Source: Megaleporinus macrocephalus
Taxonomy: Eukaryota > Chordata > Actinopteri > Characiformes > Anostomidae
NCBI GenBank assembly: GCA_021613375.1
Contig: CM038726.1
Location: forward strand, 4,089,025 to 4,153,024
Length of the DNA stretch: 64,000 nt
Reading direction: 5' to 3'
The position numbers and the translations under genes are program-made. Below, in pieces: positions 11,168 through 23,499 of the stretch; position 1 is the stretch's first letter, and each line of letters begins with the position of its first letter. Under the pieces are notes generated by a model, which saw only the letters and a list, made by a program, of their open reading frames with translations, made no database searches and was not told the DNA's origin.

Positions 11168-12461
11168 TGGACTGGCTGGGGCAGGTGAGACAAACTGTGG
11201 TTGGGTCTTGGTTCTGCACTAAGGCAACTCTCCAGGAGGAGGGCTGGAGACCACTGATCTAACCAAACCACATTTGGAAGTGGTTTAAAGACGATGTGCC
11301 AGGCGCCCATCCTTTGGTACCAATGAGAGCTCCAAGAGACAGCAAGGTCCACCACTTCTCATGAACCTCAGCATCTAAAGTTTGGAGCACCACCTTCTTG
11401 CCACCCCTCGCAACTCCCATTGGTGCCCAAGGGATGGAAGCCTGGTGCACAGAGACCTGGGTAAAGGTGGACTGTCTGGGGCAGGTGAGACAAATTGAGG
11501 TTGGGTCTTGGTTCTGCACTAAGGCAACTCTCCAAGAGGAGGGCTGGAGACCACCGATCTAACCAAACCACATTTGGAAGTGGTTTAAAGACGATGTGCC
11601 AGGCGCCCATCCTTTGGTACCAATGAGAGCTCCAAGAGACAGCAAGGTCCACCACTTCTCATGAACCTCAGCATCTAAAGTTTGGGGCACCACCTTCTTG
11701 CCACCCCTCGCAACTCCCATTGGTGCCCAAGGGATGGAAGCCTGGTGCACAGAGACCTGGGTAAAGGTGGACTGTCTGGGGCAGGTGAGACAAATTGAGG
11801 TTGGGTCTTGGTTTGGCACTAAGGCAACTCTCCAAGAGGAGGGCTGGAGACCACCGATCTAACCAAACCACATTTGGAAGTGGTTTAAAGACGATGTGCC
11901 AGGCGCCCATCCTTTGGTACCAATGAGAGCTCCAAGAGACAGCAAGGTCCACCACTTCTCATGAACCTCAGCATCTAAAGTTTGGGGCACCACCTTCTTG
12001 CCACCCCTCGCAACTCCCATTGGTGCCCAAGGGATGGAAGCGTGGTGCACAGAGACCTGGGTAAAGGTGGACTGTCTGGGGCAGGTGAGACAAATTGAGG
12101 TTGGGTCTCGGTTCTGCACTAAGGCAACTCTCCAAGAGGAGGGCTGGAGACCACCGACCTAACCAAACCACATTTGGAAGTGGTTTAAAGACGATGTTTC
12201 AGGCGCCCATCCTTTGGTACCAATGAGAGCTCCAAGAGACAGCAAGGTCCACCACTTCTCATGAACCTCAGCATCTAAAGTTTGGAGCACCACCTTCTTG
12301 CCACCCCTCGCAACTCCCATTGGTGCCCAAGGGATGGAAGCCTGGTGCACAGAGATCTGGGTAAAGGTGGACTAGCTGGGGCAGGTGAGACAAATTGAGG
12401 TTGGGTCTTGGTTCTGCACTAAGGCAACTCTCCAAGAAGAGGGCTGGAGAGCACCGACCTA
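11168..12461. repeat. 300-bp tandem repeat, about 4.3 copies
   Basis: AAGGCAACTCTCC begins at 11221, 11521, 11821, 12121 and 12421, exactly 300 bases apart each time, with no length change between copies. Copies differ at only a handful of positions (for example CTGATCTAACC versus CCGACCTAACC). Homology begins near GGACTGGCTGGGGCAGG on the left and fades at GACCTAGGCATT on the right. Matching minus-strand frames of 86 and 95 codons recur in each unit; each is closed by stops and looks incidental. Confidence 0.97.
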
Positions 12462-12760
12462 GGCATTCAGACGGTTCCTCACGGTTCTATGCTGTGAGTA
12501 GAAGCGTCTCAGGAGCAGCTGCACATGAGCTCACCATGTACAACCCCAAGCGGGTGCTAGAGGGGGCTGTGGAGCAGTGGCGGCGCGACATTCCTGGGAA
12601 TGATGGAGCTCCATCTGATACCTTCGGAATGAGCCAGGACTAATCAGCACCTGACCTCTCTAACGCTCAATCAAATCCTCACAGCAAATGTCTCCGAAGG
12701 ACAGAGGCTGTTAAGGCAGCGAAGCCCCTATTTGCCCACTTTTCCGAGTTTGACTCTGGG
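12462..12760 (+). pseudogene. Decayed, internally deleted Tc1-like transposon remnant
   Basis: The frame around 12520-12610 reads AAAHEL, then NPKRVLEGAVEQWRR, which resembles the region around the 'LEQWRRVLWSDE' segment of fish Tc1-like transposases; the WSDE catalytic part is not intact. Downstream, CTTCGGAATGAGCCAGGAC, AGCACCTGACCTCTCTAACG and AGAGGCTGTTAAGGCAGCGA resemble the 3' end of those elements. The middle of the element is missing. Family resemblance is from memory; a short unrelated match remains possible. Confidence 0.5.
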
Positions 12761-12833
12761 GGTCTTACCGTTGGTGCAAGCCTTATTAAGCACAGCTCTG
12801 ACGCAACAGCACATTTTTTCCTTTTGGCCTTCT

Positions 12834-12837
<4 letters not shown>

Positions 12838-12879
<42 letters not shown>

Positions 12880-12920
12880 GTTACCAAATCTCTCCGTCCC
12901 AGTGATCTGACACACATAAC

Positions 12921-12958
<38 letters not shown>

Positions 12959-13097
12959 TTCTCTCTCTCTCTCTCACTCCTGTTAAAGCCAAGCGGAAGA
13001 GAGAGACATAAAAGGAGACTGATTACCGCCCCTTAGTCATACGCCCCCAGGACAAGAGAGGGGGAGGGAGATGGAGGGACAGAGGGAGGGAATGGGC

Positions 13098-13123
<26 letters not shown>
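12838..13123. repeat. Cluster of (CT)n and (GA)n microsatellites
   Basis: CT runs at about 12838-12876 and 12919-12975 and a GA run at about 13098-13123, with short CTCACTC interruptions. Frames across them encode RERERE or SLSLSL strings only. Confidence 0.9.
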
Positions 13124-13128
<5 letters not shown>

Positions 13129-13785
13129 GTGGGTTCTGGTGGTTATATAACAGCAGTTGAACATTGCATATGTCATAGCTGGAGGGTTAGCGAGGGTGAC
13201 ACGAATACCACACATTCCCTCTGCGGTCATGTGCCTCATGCGTCCGCCGCCTTCCACTTAACCTGGAGTGACCCACACAGACGCCCCCCCCCCCCCCGGC
13301 AGCGCATGCACTCGAGAGCGGAGAACCTGGACTTCATGAAACGAATCGGGAATGTCCATGGCTGAAGATCTGGTAAACACTTGGTGATGGTAAAACGGGA
13401 AGAGCGTGAAGAGATGCTTCCTTCATGCATAGTGTCCACTGTACAAGACTCTGGGGCCTCTGGGCTTTAGCTCCTAGCATGTGGGTTCCGACATGGATCA
13501 AAGCTGGGCGGCCAATTGGGTTCTGTTCAGGCAACTTAGTTGGGGCCCACAAAAGATTTGTCCATTGGCTTCATTTGAGCCCCAAGTGTGTTTTTGCCCA
13601 TGATATCGGGGCTGCAATTGGGGTCTCTGTGAATAATCATCCACTGGCCCCACAGTCAACACAGAAATAACTGTAACCCTGCTGGGATCACAAATGTGGC
13701 CTACCTTGGCCCCATCACAGTGATCCATATGATGCCCACAACTGTAACCCAAATGGGGTCCACAAACTGACCCAAGTGATTGTAG
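13124..13785. other. Non-array stretch; degenerate precursor of the next array
   Basis: A C12-14 run lies at about 13285. From about 13440 the sequence repeatedly uses GGGGCC, TTGGGGCCCACAAAAG, ATTGGGGTCTCTG and AATGGGGTCCACAAACTGAC words that grade into the 24-bp minisatellite beginning at 13786. It may be an old, diverged edge of that array. No gene recognised. Confidence 0.5.
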
Positions 13786-15345
13786 CCTAAAGTTATAACC
13801 CAACTAGGACCAAAGTTATAACACAACTGGAGACAAAGTTATAACACAACTGGAGACAAAGATATAACACAACTGGAGACAAAGATATAACACAACTGGG
13901 GCTCAGAGTTATAACACAACTGGAGACAAAGATATAACACAACTGGGGCTCAGAGTTATAACACAACTGGAGACAAAGATATAACACAACTGGGGCTCAG
14001 AGTTATAACACAACTGGGGCCCAAAGTTATAACCCAACTGGAGACAAAGATATAACACAACTGGGGCTCAGAGTTATAACACAACTGGGGCTCAGAGTTA
14101 TAACACAACTGGGGCCCAAAGTTATAACCCAACTGGGGCCAAAGTCATAAGCCAACTGGGAACAAAGTTATAACCCAACTGGGGCCCAAAGTTATAAACC
14201 AACTGGGGCCAAAGTCATAAGCCAACTGGGGCCCAAAGTTATAACCCAACTGGGGCCCAAAGTTATAACCCAACTGGGAACAAAGTTATAACTCAACTGG
14301 GAACAAAGTTATAACACAACTAGGACCACAGTTATAACACAACTGGGGCCCAAAGTTATAAACCAACTGGGGCCAAAGTCATAAGCCAACTGGGGCCCAA
14401 AGTTATAACCCAACTGGGAACAAAGTTATAACTCAACTGGGAACAAAGTTATAACACAACTAGGACCACAGTTATAACACAACTGGGGCCCAAAGTTATA
14501 AACCAACTGGGGCCAAAGTCATAAGCCAACTGGAGACAAAGATATAACACAACTGGGGCTCAGAGTTATAACACAACTGGGGCCCAAAGTTATAACCCAA
14601 CTGGGGCCAAAGTCATAAGCCAACTGGGAACAAAGTTATAACCCAACTGGGGCCCAAAGTTATAAACCAACTGGGGCCAAAGTCATAAGCCAACTGGGGC
14701 CCAAAGTTATAACCCAACTGGGAACAAAGTTATAACTCAACTGGGAACAAAGTTATAACACAACTAGGACCACAGTTATAACACAACTGGGGCCCAAAGT
14801 TATAAACCAACTGGGGCCAAAGTCATAAGCCAACTGGGGACAAAGATATAACCCAACTGGGGCCCAAAGTTATAAACCAACTGGGGCCAAAGTCATAAGC
14901 CAACTGGGGACAAAGATATAACCCAACTGGGGCCCAAAGTTATAAACCAACTGGGGCCCAAAGTTATAAACCAACTGGGGCCCAAAGTTATAACTCAACT
15001 GGGAACAAAGTTTTAACACAACTAGGACCACAGTTATAACACAACTGGGGCTCAGTGTTATAACCCAACTGGGGCCCAAAGTTATAACCCAACTGGGGCC
15101 AAAGTCATAACCGAACTAGGACCAAAGTCATAACCCAACTAGGACCAAAGTTATAACCCAACTGGGGCTCAGAGTTATAACCCAACTGGGGCTCAGAGTT
15201 ATAACCCAACTGGGGCCCAAAGTTATAACCCAACTGGGGCCCAAAGTTATAACCCAACCGGGGCCGAAGTCATAAGCCAATTGGGGCCCAAAGTTATAAC
15301 CCAACTGGGGCTCAGAGTTATAACCCAACTGGGGCTCAGAGTTGG
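13786..15345. repeat. 24-bp minisatellite (about 65 copies)
   Basis: Units of 22-24 bp built from AAAGTTATAACCCAACTGGG plus GGCC, GACA, AACA or GGCT variants. Several variant blocks repeat in the same order, for example 'GGGAACAAAGTTATAACTC, GGGAACAAAGTTATAACAC, TAGGACCACAGTTATAAC' near 14270, 14415 and 14715, so blocks of about 6-8 units have themselves been duplicated. Minus-strand GYNFGPQL-type frames are repeat-generated. Confidence 0.95.
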
Positions 15346-16154
15346 AGCCCTCTAGCTTTAGCTTAGTCTGAAAGAATAGGTTTTCTTTCTGGTTCCTGTC
15401 ATCCTGTCATTTAGGTATTATAATGTAAATTTGACTTCCACATCTGCTGGTTAGCATGTGGCTAAGCTAGCAGAGTAACCGAAAGCTCTCACCTGTGTCA
15501 GTTCTGGGCACTAGTGTTTGTGCTGCTCTGCTACGCCTCACTGAGTACTGATGGTCTTCATAAACAGCGGAGGCATTGAATCAAGCGCTGGTAAGGCAGA
15601 TGTTCCACACAGTGAACTTCCGAGCTGAGGAACAGGCAGCTTTGTGCTCCGCTATGAAAGCACACGGTGGCTAATAAACGGTTTTGCTTTGATATCGTAA
15701 GTCCTTTATGATCTTATCAGCTTATCATTTAAGGTTAGGACTTTATCCTGTTTGTCCAGCGTCCACTGCGGCGCTGAGGCTTTTCCACAGGCCGTGATAG
15801 CGACACCCAGTCAGCGAGCGGAGGTTTGAGGACGCGGCTATTGTGTAATCGAATGTAACCTGTTGTTGACTTTTCCAAAAAAGAAGAGGCAGGAATGAGG
15901 CGGGTAAGGTGCGTCCTCTGGAGGAGCGATCTGGTCTACCCGGCGATAACACACGAGTCATATGGTTTATGTGGTGTTTGACCCCGTATGACGTTCTGTT
16001 ATCAGTAGATACCGACGCTCTCTTCGTTACGGCCTGATAAAAAAAATGTCACCCCCGTTTAGAAAGACGGCCAGTATCTTTTAGGATATATTTTAAAGAA
16101 ACAATATGTAAAATGTTCCAACATTCCAAACCGGACATTCCAAATTTAATAAAA
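15346..16154. other. Single-copy-looking stretch, no gene recognised
   Basis: About 800 bases of mixed composition between two arrays. Only short frames (largest 72 codons on minus at 15743-15961). I saw no recognisable protein, RNA or transposon motif. Confidence 0.5.
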
Positions 16155-17036
16155 ATTAGGTCATAGTGAGTCACTGTAGTACCACTTTGTACCTGAAGAG
16201 GTGATAGTGAGTCACTGTAGTACCACTTTGTACATGTAGAGGCGATAGTGAGTCACTGTAGTACCACTTTGTACATGTAGAGGCGATAGTGAGTCACTGT
16301 AGTACCACTTTATAACTAAAGAGGCGATAGTGAGTCACTGTAGTACCACTTTGTACCTGTAGAGGTGATAGTGAGTCAGTGTAGTACCACTTTGTACCTG
16401 TAGACGTGATAGTGAGTCACTGTAGTACCACTTTATAACTAAAGAGGCGATAGTGAGTCACTGTAGTACCACTTTGTACCTGAAGAGGTGATAGTGAGTC
16501 ACTGTAGTACCACTTTGTACCTGTAGACGTGATAGTGAGTCACTGTAATACCACTTTATAACTAAAGAGGCGATAGTGAGTCACTGTAGTACCACTTTGT
16601 ACCTGAAGAGGTGATAGTGAGTCACTGTAGTACCACTTTATAACTAAAGAGGCGATAGTGAGTCACTGTAGTACCACTTTGTACCTGAAGAGGTGATAGT
16701 GAGTCACTGTAGTACGACTTTGTACCTGTAGACGTGATAGTGAGTCACTGTAGTACCACTTTATAACTAAAGAGGCGATAGTGAGTCACTGTAGTACCAC
16801 TTTGTACCTGAAGAGGTGATAGTGAGTCACTGTAGTACCACTTTATAACTAAAGAGGCGATAGTGAGTCACTGTAGTACCACTTTGTACCTGAAGAGGTG
16901 ATAGTGAGTCACTGTAGTACCACTTTGTACCTGAAGAGGCGATAGTGAGTCACTGTAGTACCACTTTGTACCTGAAGAGGTGATAGTGAGTCACTGTAGT
17001 ACCACTTTATAGCTGAAGAGGTGATAGTGAGTCACT
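16155..17036. repeat. 41-bp minisatellite (about 21 copies)
   Basis: Unit of 41 bp with core GATAGTGAGTCACTGTAGTA followed by CCACTTTGTACCTGAAGAGG; variants are CCTGTAGACGT and TATAACTAAAGAGGC. The TATAACTAAAGAGGC form recurs every two or three units, giving a higher-order pattern. Each unit carries GTGAGTCAC, an almost palindromic AP-1-like word (TGAGTCA). Confidence 0.95.
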
Positions 17037-17851
17037 TGTTTTCTATTATAAGACCACTTTCTGGTGATGTGCTGCCCCCTATTGCTTGGTGTATGAATTG
17101 CAAAGGGTGCGTCATTTTACACACCGCTCCTTTAATGTCCGTAAGCAGTCAAAAGTTTGGGCTCGTCCCTCTTAGGTACTTTATTTAAATGAGTTTATAG
17201 CTTTGATTGAATCAGGACTGATACTGAATATTGCACGCTTACTTTATAGGAAATTCATTTATTGCACCTTTAAAAGAGCTCCATATCGTAGAGACCCAAC
17301 CTTTAAATACACATTGTGATGTAATAAGGTATAAGTTCACCAGGCTAGTGTCTCAGGCATGGTCACATGACATCACATGAGACGGTCCCATGTCCCTGTC
17401 CTATGTGGAAGTCCATAAAATTAAAGGTTAAATGTGTTGCCTTAGGACGCCCCTCCTGTATCCCTCCACCAGACCTACGTTGCGGGTTCGAGGTGGACGT
17501 CTGGTTCCATTCACCCCCGCTGTGAACAGCTCTGGCTGTATCTGGGGCGGAGCGTGTCACACCGATCCCACTCCGTCAGACACGCCACGGTTGGTTGAAG
17601 ACGTTCCTTCAGATCCCAAATAGTCCCGACAACAGGGACGGAACCTGGGACTGTTTTTGACGAGGAACCGTTGAGGGTTAACAAGAGCTCCAATCAAGCT
17701 TGTTAAGATGGTCCGAGCTTCCACAGCGTTGGTGAAGGGTCTCGACTTAGTGCCACTGGGCTCTAACCTTGGGTAGCTAGCTAGCTTTCATAGGCGGTTT
17801 CTTGCTTTGAACCCAGCTTGTGGTTTGGTTCTCATGGTGAGCGTTCCGTTC
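17037..17851. other. Interspersed-repeat debris, no gene recognised
   Basis: Contains a plus-strand copy of the GTCTGGTTCCATTCACC dispersed family at about 17490-17530, a relative of the fragments near 19140 and 23855. Other parts are unassigned. Small frames only. Confidence 0.45.
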
Positions 17852-17970
17852 CGGAGCAGTCGTGGGCTGGAGGTCGAGGAACCAGCCTTGTGACTGGAAG
17901 GTTTATGGTTTGATCCCATGAACCAACAGGACTCGACTGAAGTGCCCTTGAGGAAGGCACCCGACCGCAC
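17852..17970 (+). repeat. tRNA-derived SINE, 5'-part copy
   Basis: Reads GGAGCAGTCGTGGGCTGGAG, AACCAGCCTTGTGACTGGAA, a B-box-like GGTTTGATCCC at 17907-17917, then ACTGAAGTGCCCTTGAGGAA and GGCACCCGACC. This is the order of motifs of a high-copy teleost SINE with a tRNA-like head. The copy stops before the GCAAGTGTGCTCACTG part and lacks the tail. The second copy in the window is at 51361-51528 on minus. Confidence 0.8.
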
Positions 17971-19379
17971 AGGTGGGTTTAAGGTGGAGATCTGGAATTT
18001 CTCTCTGGGATCAACGAAGAATCTATCCATTGAGCTCGGAAGTCTGATGTTGGAGCTGGGAATGACGTCCAGTAGATGGAAAACCAAAACTGATGCTTCC
18101 AAGAAAACCCAAGCTGATGTTAGTAATCATAGTATTCTGGGAACTTGAGAAGATCGAAGCTGGACAAGATCATGGGTACAGCTAATGCAACGATACTACA
18201 GCTTTACCAAGTGGTGGATCTTCTTGGATTTTGAGGTTCTGCTGAGATTCCAAGCAGGAACGCTGACTTGTGAGGACGTTGCTGTTGAAACTCCCTCCTG
18301 GAAACACCCTGTCTACAGCGGGGTCCCAATTCTGGGTCTGCGTCCTTTGAAGGACGTGGTCTGCGAAGGCGCATCCTTTGAAGGACACGTTGACTCTACC
18401 TCACCGGCACGCGGCGACCCTCGGGACATGATGGCCGGCGAAGGATTCAGCCGATGGATCCTCCGTAACCATGGAGAAGAAGGCCGCATATGAAGGAGCC
18501 ATCGACAAATGGTGCGGCCTAGTCTCCACCGAAGCCCAGCTCAGGTGCCAACGTTGGCTAGGTGAAGACGAGACCCTCAGACCAAGTCACACCCAGGTCA
18601 CTCTGATAAGAGGCTTCCAGCAAACTCAGGCAAACCCAGCGCAAAGGCCCTTCTACAGAGGAGGATCCCGTTAGGGCCCTTAGAGCCGGGGGGGAGCCAG
18701 GGGTCCGTATGAACCCACCTACACCTCTGCAGGAGTCAGGGCTGAGGGAGAAGAGAGAGAAATGAAGAAATGGAACCAGACGTCCACCTCTAAAAGCTAC
18801 TGGGTTTGGTTCAAAACATCTAGTCATAGTGTAGGGATACATAGCCGGAGTTCTAAGGCAAAATAGTCCCTGGATCAACTGTATTCCATATAGACATAGT
18901 CGTTCACAGTCATAGTGAAGGTAACCAGGGGTCTCCAGGTCTACAACACACACATATACACATCTTATTGACTATCAAACCCACCAGTGAGCCTGCACGT
19001 GTCTCCTGAGTGGGACTACTTTGCCTCACACACACCCTGCCCGTATCCCTCCACCATGCATACCATCAGACATTCACGCAGTGCATTCACACCCATTTAC
19101 TGCAACAACTCTCTGTAAGGGAGCTTTAGGAGGCGGACGCCTGGTTCCATTCACCACCACTGAGAACGCAGCATCTCACCCCAAACCCACCCTTTAATTT
19201 TGGTGTGGAAAATTTGGTGGGGTTTCCCTTTTTTAACGTAGCTACGTTCCATCATTACAGGGACTAGTCTAGTCATGGAGGGTAACGAGGTGACAATTCA
19301 TATGAACCGCTGCAAATAAATTCAGAAATGACCGATTCCTAGTTAGAGGCCGTCCACTGAGGAAGGAGACGTCCACCCA
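17971..19379. other. Unassigned sequence with fragments of dispersed repeats
   Basis: About 1.4 kb without a recognised gene. GGAACCAGACGTCCACCTC at about 18773-18791 and CGCCTGGTTCCATTCACC at about 19138 are members of a dispersed family with other copies near 7440, 17500, 23855 and 53460. CTTTGAAGGACGTG and CTTTGAAGGACACG at about 18344 and 18377 form a small local duplication. Frames up to 131 codons (minus, 18558-18953) have no recognisable features. Confidence 0.45.
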
Positions 19380-19740
19380 AAATTCAGATTTCAGCTTCTA
19401 CTACAGATTTGATCCGCATTCCAGGAAAAACAGCGGGTTGCGTCCAGGTTTCGAGGCAGGAAACATATCGTCTCTCAAGAGTAAACCTCAACCCACCACA
19501 TGAAAGGGTGAAGTGAAGTTCTACCTGTTCTACCATCACCTTCCTTTCAGCTTCCTGTATCCTCAAAATCCCAACTTTACAGGAGAGGCCAAAAACCTCC
19601 TTCACTTTGAATGGGAGTCAATGGAACCGGAAATGTTTCCTAGCTATTTTGGAGCGTTTCTATTGGTCCACGCGTCAGGAAACTATCACACAGCGTAAAC
19701 GGCAGCTGCCTCGTTCAAACGACGTTGAAAAAAAAAAAAT
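19380..19740 (-). repeat. Dispersed repeat, 'GGACCAATAGAAATGCTCC' family, minus copy
   Basis: Read on minus it gives CAGCTGCCGTTTACG, GGACCAATAGAAACGCTCC, AAAATAGCTAGG, GGTTCCATTGACTCCCATT and TTTTTGGCCTCTCCTGTAAA. The same motifs in the same order are at 53951-54105 and 56135-56345, with parts at 23500-23640 and 54871-54955. Non-coding interspersed element of unknown class; the inner part is about 200 bases. Confidence 0.8.
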
Positions 19741-20458
19741 CAACAAAAACGGAGTTTTCTTTGGACAGCGATGCTATATTACAGAAGCAGACATGTGAAG
19801 GTTCACTGGTTGGCCAATAAGATGTGTACGTTTGTGTTGTAGACGTGGAGACCCCAGGGTTCCCATCACCATCGCTGTAAAGAAGGTGTAAACCGCTTCA
19901 CGTCAACAGAATTTTGGAAACTTGGTGGGACTCCCCTGCCATTTCCAGACCTGTATTAAGCCTTACAGTGCGGCTCCAATCTGAAGCCGTGACTCAACAT
20001 CTAGTCTACCTGCTTCCATGCGCGGCCCCCCGTGCATCTCAGGCACCTGCTCGCCCACCCCGGTGAATCAGAGGCGGCTCTTTAAAGGCGCAGGCTCTGC
20101 CTTCAGCTGCCGCGCTGCCTCATTTCTGCCTTCAGCTGCCGCGCTGCCTCATTTCTGCCTTCAGCTGCCGCGCTGCCTCATTTCTGCCTGCCTGGTCAGG
20201 CCTCTCCCGCCCGCCTGCGCTGCTGGGCTGAGCCTGCAGGCCGTGTCCCAGTAACCCAGATTCACCAGCGCAGGAGCTCCGTAACAGCCCAGTTACCTAA
20301 CACGGCGTGCGCACACTCACACACACGCGCACACTCACACTCACACGCACACGCACTCACACGCGCACACACACACACCTTGTAAAATTAGGGAAAACAC
20401 TGTGATCTGTCCGCGGACGTTTAAGGTGACTCAGTGACTGACCTTCTCCTCTCCTGCC

Positions 20459-20460
<2 letters not shown>
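19741..20460. other. Non-array stretch with a 29-bp triplicate and a CA tract
   Basis: CTTCAGCTGCCGCGCTGCC followed by TCATTTCTGC is repeated three times at about 20100-20190. A GC/CA-alternating tract (CACACGCGCACACTCACAC) lies at about 20307-20378 and is a Z-DNA-type sequence. No gene recognised. Confidence 0.6.
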
Positions 20461-20972
<512 letters not shown>

Positions 20973-21937
20973 TGGGAAGGAGGACAGAGAAGTGATGAAA
21001 AGGAAACCACTGATTAGTTAAGGAGGGTCTCTCTTTTCAGGGGGGTCTGGTTCTGTCTCGGGACCGTACAGGTCTATTGTTAGACCGGGCTCCGCGCCAC
21101 CGTTACATCATAATCGGAGCGCCGACTTATCTGGCCATTCCGGTTCCGAGGGTTTAACAAGCCTGCCGCTTCAACATGGGAGAGGAGTTCCACCCAAATT
21201 TGCCAGAATTCACCATGTTCTACTGGTTGGGAAGAGGGGGGGGGGGGGGGTCTGGGGTGGAGCAGCTCACTGAGAAGACTAGGTTGGGGGGGGGCTAGAG
21301 ATACATGGGGGGGTGTATATACGGTGGCAGGTAGACTAGATGTGTTGAGTTACAGCTTTCGATTAAAAAGACACTGTCAGGATTGATATGTGTGTTTTAA
21401 AGGGGAATTCCACCAAAGTTTCTAAATTTTTCAGTGGGTGTATATATATATATGTAAGCCGCCTCTCTTTCTCCGTATGAACCTCGGCAGAGCTGCATTG
21501 TCCTGCCGTCTATTGTGTGAACCTGAGCTGAAGCCACCTGAACGTGTTGCCATTGGTGATGGACATGCCGAACACTTCACCCCCCCCCCCCCCCCCACTT
21601 GACCTTCCTCTGATTCCCGAGTCGGCCAGCGAACGTGTGAGAAAACAGCCCGGCGTCTGCGAACCGACCGCACGGCAGCGGTCCAATCGGGGGGCTTAGC
21701 CCGCACAGGACTGAACCGATTCCTGGAAACGTTCCCAAGAACACAGGCGAGCTCAGAAAGACGCTGAGGAACATGCACCAGACGCCTCGGGAACCTGGAA
21801 CCACTTAAAAACCGCTGGCCGTGCTTCCCAGACGCACAAGAGACCCAACGTTACAGGAGCAAATGTTTTAGCACCTGCTGATCCGGCCTGCTTCCCATCC
21901 AGGCTGCCCGTATATGTATAGTATATATATATATATT
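20973..21937. other. Non-array stretch, G- and C-homopolymer runs, no gene recognised
   Basis: Contains a G run of about 13 at 21237-21250, a second G run near 21287, a C run at about 21581-21597 and short TATATA tracts near 21444 and 21912. AATTCCACC-type words (21187, 21405) match short teleost repeat debris also seen at 53398. A 115-codon minus frame (21431-21778) has no recognisable family. Confidence 0.45.
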
Positions 21938-22165
21938 GGTGCTGGTGTGAGTGGATCAGACGCAGCAGGGCTCCACTCACTGTCCACTCTATTGGACACT
22001 CCTACGACTTGCTGGTCCACCTTGTAGATGTAGAGTCAGAGACAGGAGCTCATCTGCTGCTGCACAGTTTGTGTTCCTCTAGTTCTTCATCAGTGGACAC
22101 AGGACGCCGCCCACAGGACACTGCTGTCCGGATAGTTTTGGTTGGTGGACGATTCTCAGAAACTG
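21938..22165 (+). repeat. Dispersed element, 'GGACGCCGCCCACAGGACAC' family, left-part copy
   Basis: Carries the left half absent from the 3-5 kb copies: GGTGTGAGTGGATCAGAC, CACTCACTGTCCACTCTATT, GGTCCACCTTGTAGATGTAG, TCTTCATCAGTGGACACAGG. It then continues with ACGCCGCCCACAGGACACTG and TTGGTTGGTGGACGATTCTC and ends at CAGAAACTGCAGTGTCAG. It is followed by a TATATA/GTGTGT tract to about 22232. Confidence 0.8.
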
Positions 22166-22724
22166 CAGTGTCAGTATATATATACTGTGTATGTGTGTGT
22201 GTATATAATGTATATATATATAAAAATATATGTGAGCTGTCCAGCAGATGGCGCCTCAGCTCTGAGCCAATGGCTCTCGCTGATCTTTTCAAACGCCAAG
22301 TAGGACAAGAGGACGCTTCCTGCCAGGTTTGGAGTCAAGTATGCAAATTTCCAGGAGAGGAAAGCTTCTTTTTCTTCCCTTCCCTAATTAAACAAAACCC
22401 ACGGGCAGGTTTAACTGATGGAAAAATGGAAAAAACGGAACGCCGGCCCACGGAAAGTTAACAGCAACCTTCGGCAGATCCGTGACTATCTGATGAAAGA
22501 ACAAGAGGCCGTGCAGTCAGAGGGATGGAATTAGCGTTCGGAGAACTGGAAAGACTAAAGAGGGGGCGGGGGTTCCATCAGCACCAGGCTCAGCGATATT
22601 CCCCTGCAGAATTCCCAATCAGAAATTCCGAGAAGGTGGTTTCCCCCCCCCCCTACTGATACGAGGCCTGGCTTTAGGGAAACCCTGAGGTTCCTGTGCA
22701 TCTCCTGAATTGACTTGTATTTTT
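22166..22724. other. Unassigned stretch with AT/GT tract
   Basis: TATATATATACTGTGTATGTGTGTGTG and TATATATATA tracts at 22175-22231, then sequence with a C run at about 22645. The 150-codon plus frame ending at 22461 overlaps the dispersed element and is not a gene candidate. Confidence 0.45.
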
Positions 22725-22850
22725 ATTTTTTGGTGTTCACTATGGAATTTGATGGGAACTGTTGACGTTTGGAAGCATTTGCAGTCGGGAACATGTTTCC
22801 AAACACTGTTTTTGTTGACAAAGTAAATAAATAAGAATGTATTTAATGAA
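22725..22850 (+). repeat. Dispersed repeat, 'TTTGATGGGAACTGTTGA' family, copy 1
   Basis: TTTGATGGGAACTGTTGACG, GCATTTGCAGTCGGGAACAT and AAGTAAATAAATAAGAATG appear in this order, matching the copy at 28493-28580 closely and in the same orientation. Type of element unknown. Confidence 0.75.
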
Positions 22851-23499
22851 CACTCGGAACATTAACCCTGTAGAGACTTGAGCTTCTCCATTGAGCCACA
22901 CATGGAGTCCCCTGACCAACCCGGACGTTCACGCTCACTAACGACTCTGGGGAAGGGGGCGGGGGGGTGGGGGGTGGAATTCGATCGGGACCACGCGGGC
23001 GACCGGTTAGCCGAAAAGCGGTGGAGCATGAACCTGAAGTGGCCGCTGAGGGTCAGGAGGTTCATAACACCACATCCAGTGACCCGGGGCGGAAGCAGAT
23101 GGTGGAGATGCCAGAGTGAGAATGAAGCAAAACGGAGTGACGCGTTGCACACTTCGGCAATCACACCGCCGATTCTTATCACCTGTAGGATGATCACTAC
23201 TGCTAACCCTCATACCTGCTGACGCACCTGTAACTCAATACTAACCCATAATAAACTAATACGGAGGCTCTGATTAACAAGCTGCTGGAATGCAACCACT
23301 AGCTTCAGGTACCTCAAGGGTTTTGAAGTTGGACTCAAAGCTTGGAATGCTGAAGGCCCCGGAATCCTTCCAGCGGGTAACCGAACGGTCAAGCCGGCAC
23401 TCGGGACCTTATAAAGTGACCAGGTGTGTTCAGTTTGTGAAGCTTGGAGGCTAATGTAGCTCAAAGCACTGCAAGGTTATCTCCCACATCTTCTATTTT
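22851..23499. other. Unassigned stretch, no gene recognised
   Basis: Two opposite frames of 111-114 codons overlap at 22862-23222 (shadow frames). I found no homologous family or exon boundaries with convincing coding sequence between them. Confidence 0.4.

Noticed and set aside
12395..12643. 82-codon frame as a real small gene
   Set aside because: Its left part is the 300-bp repeat and its right part resembles decayed Tc1-like transposase, so it is a chance fusion frame.
16155..17036. CRISPR-like regular array (41-bp spacing)
   Set aside because: The entire unit repeats, with no unique spacers between short direct repeats, and the genome is a vertebrate.
22862..23222. Opposite frames of 111 and 114 codons
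   Set aside because: Mutual shadows with no recognisable protein family; no splice-bounded exon.
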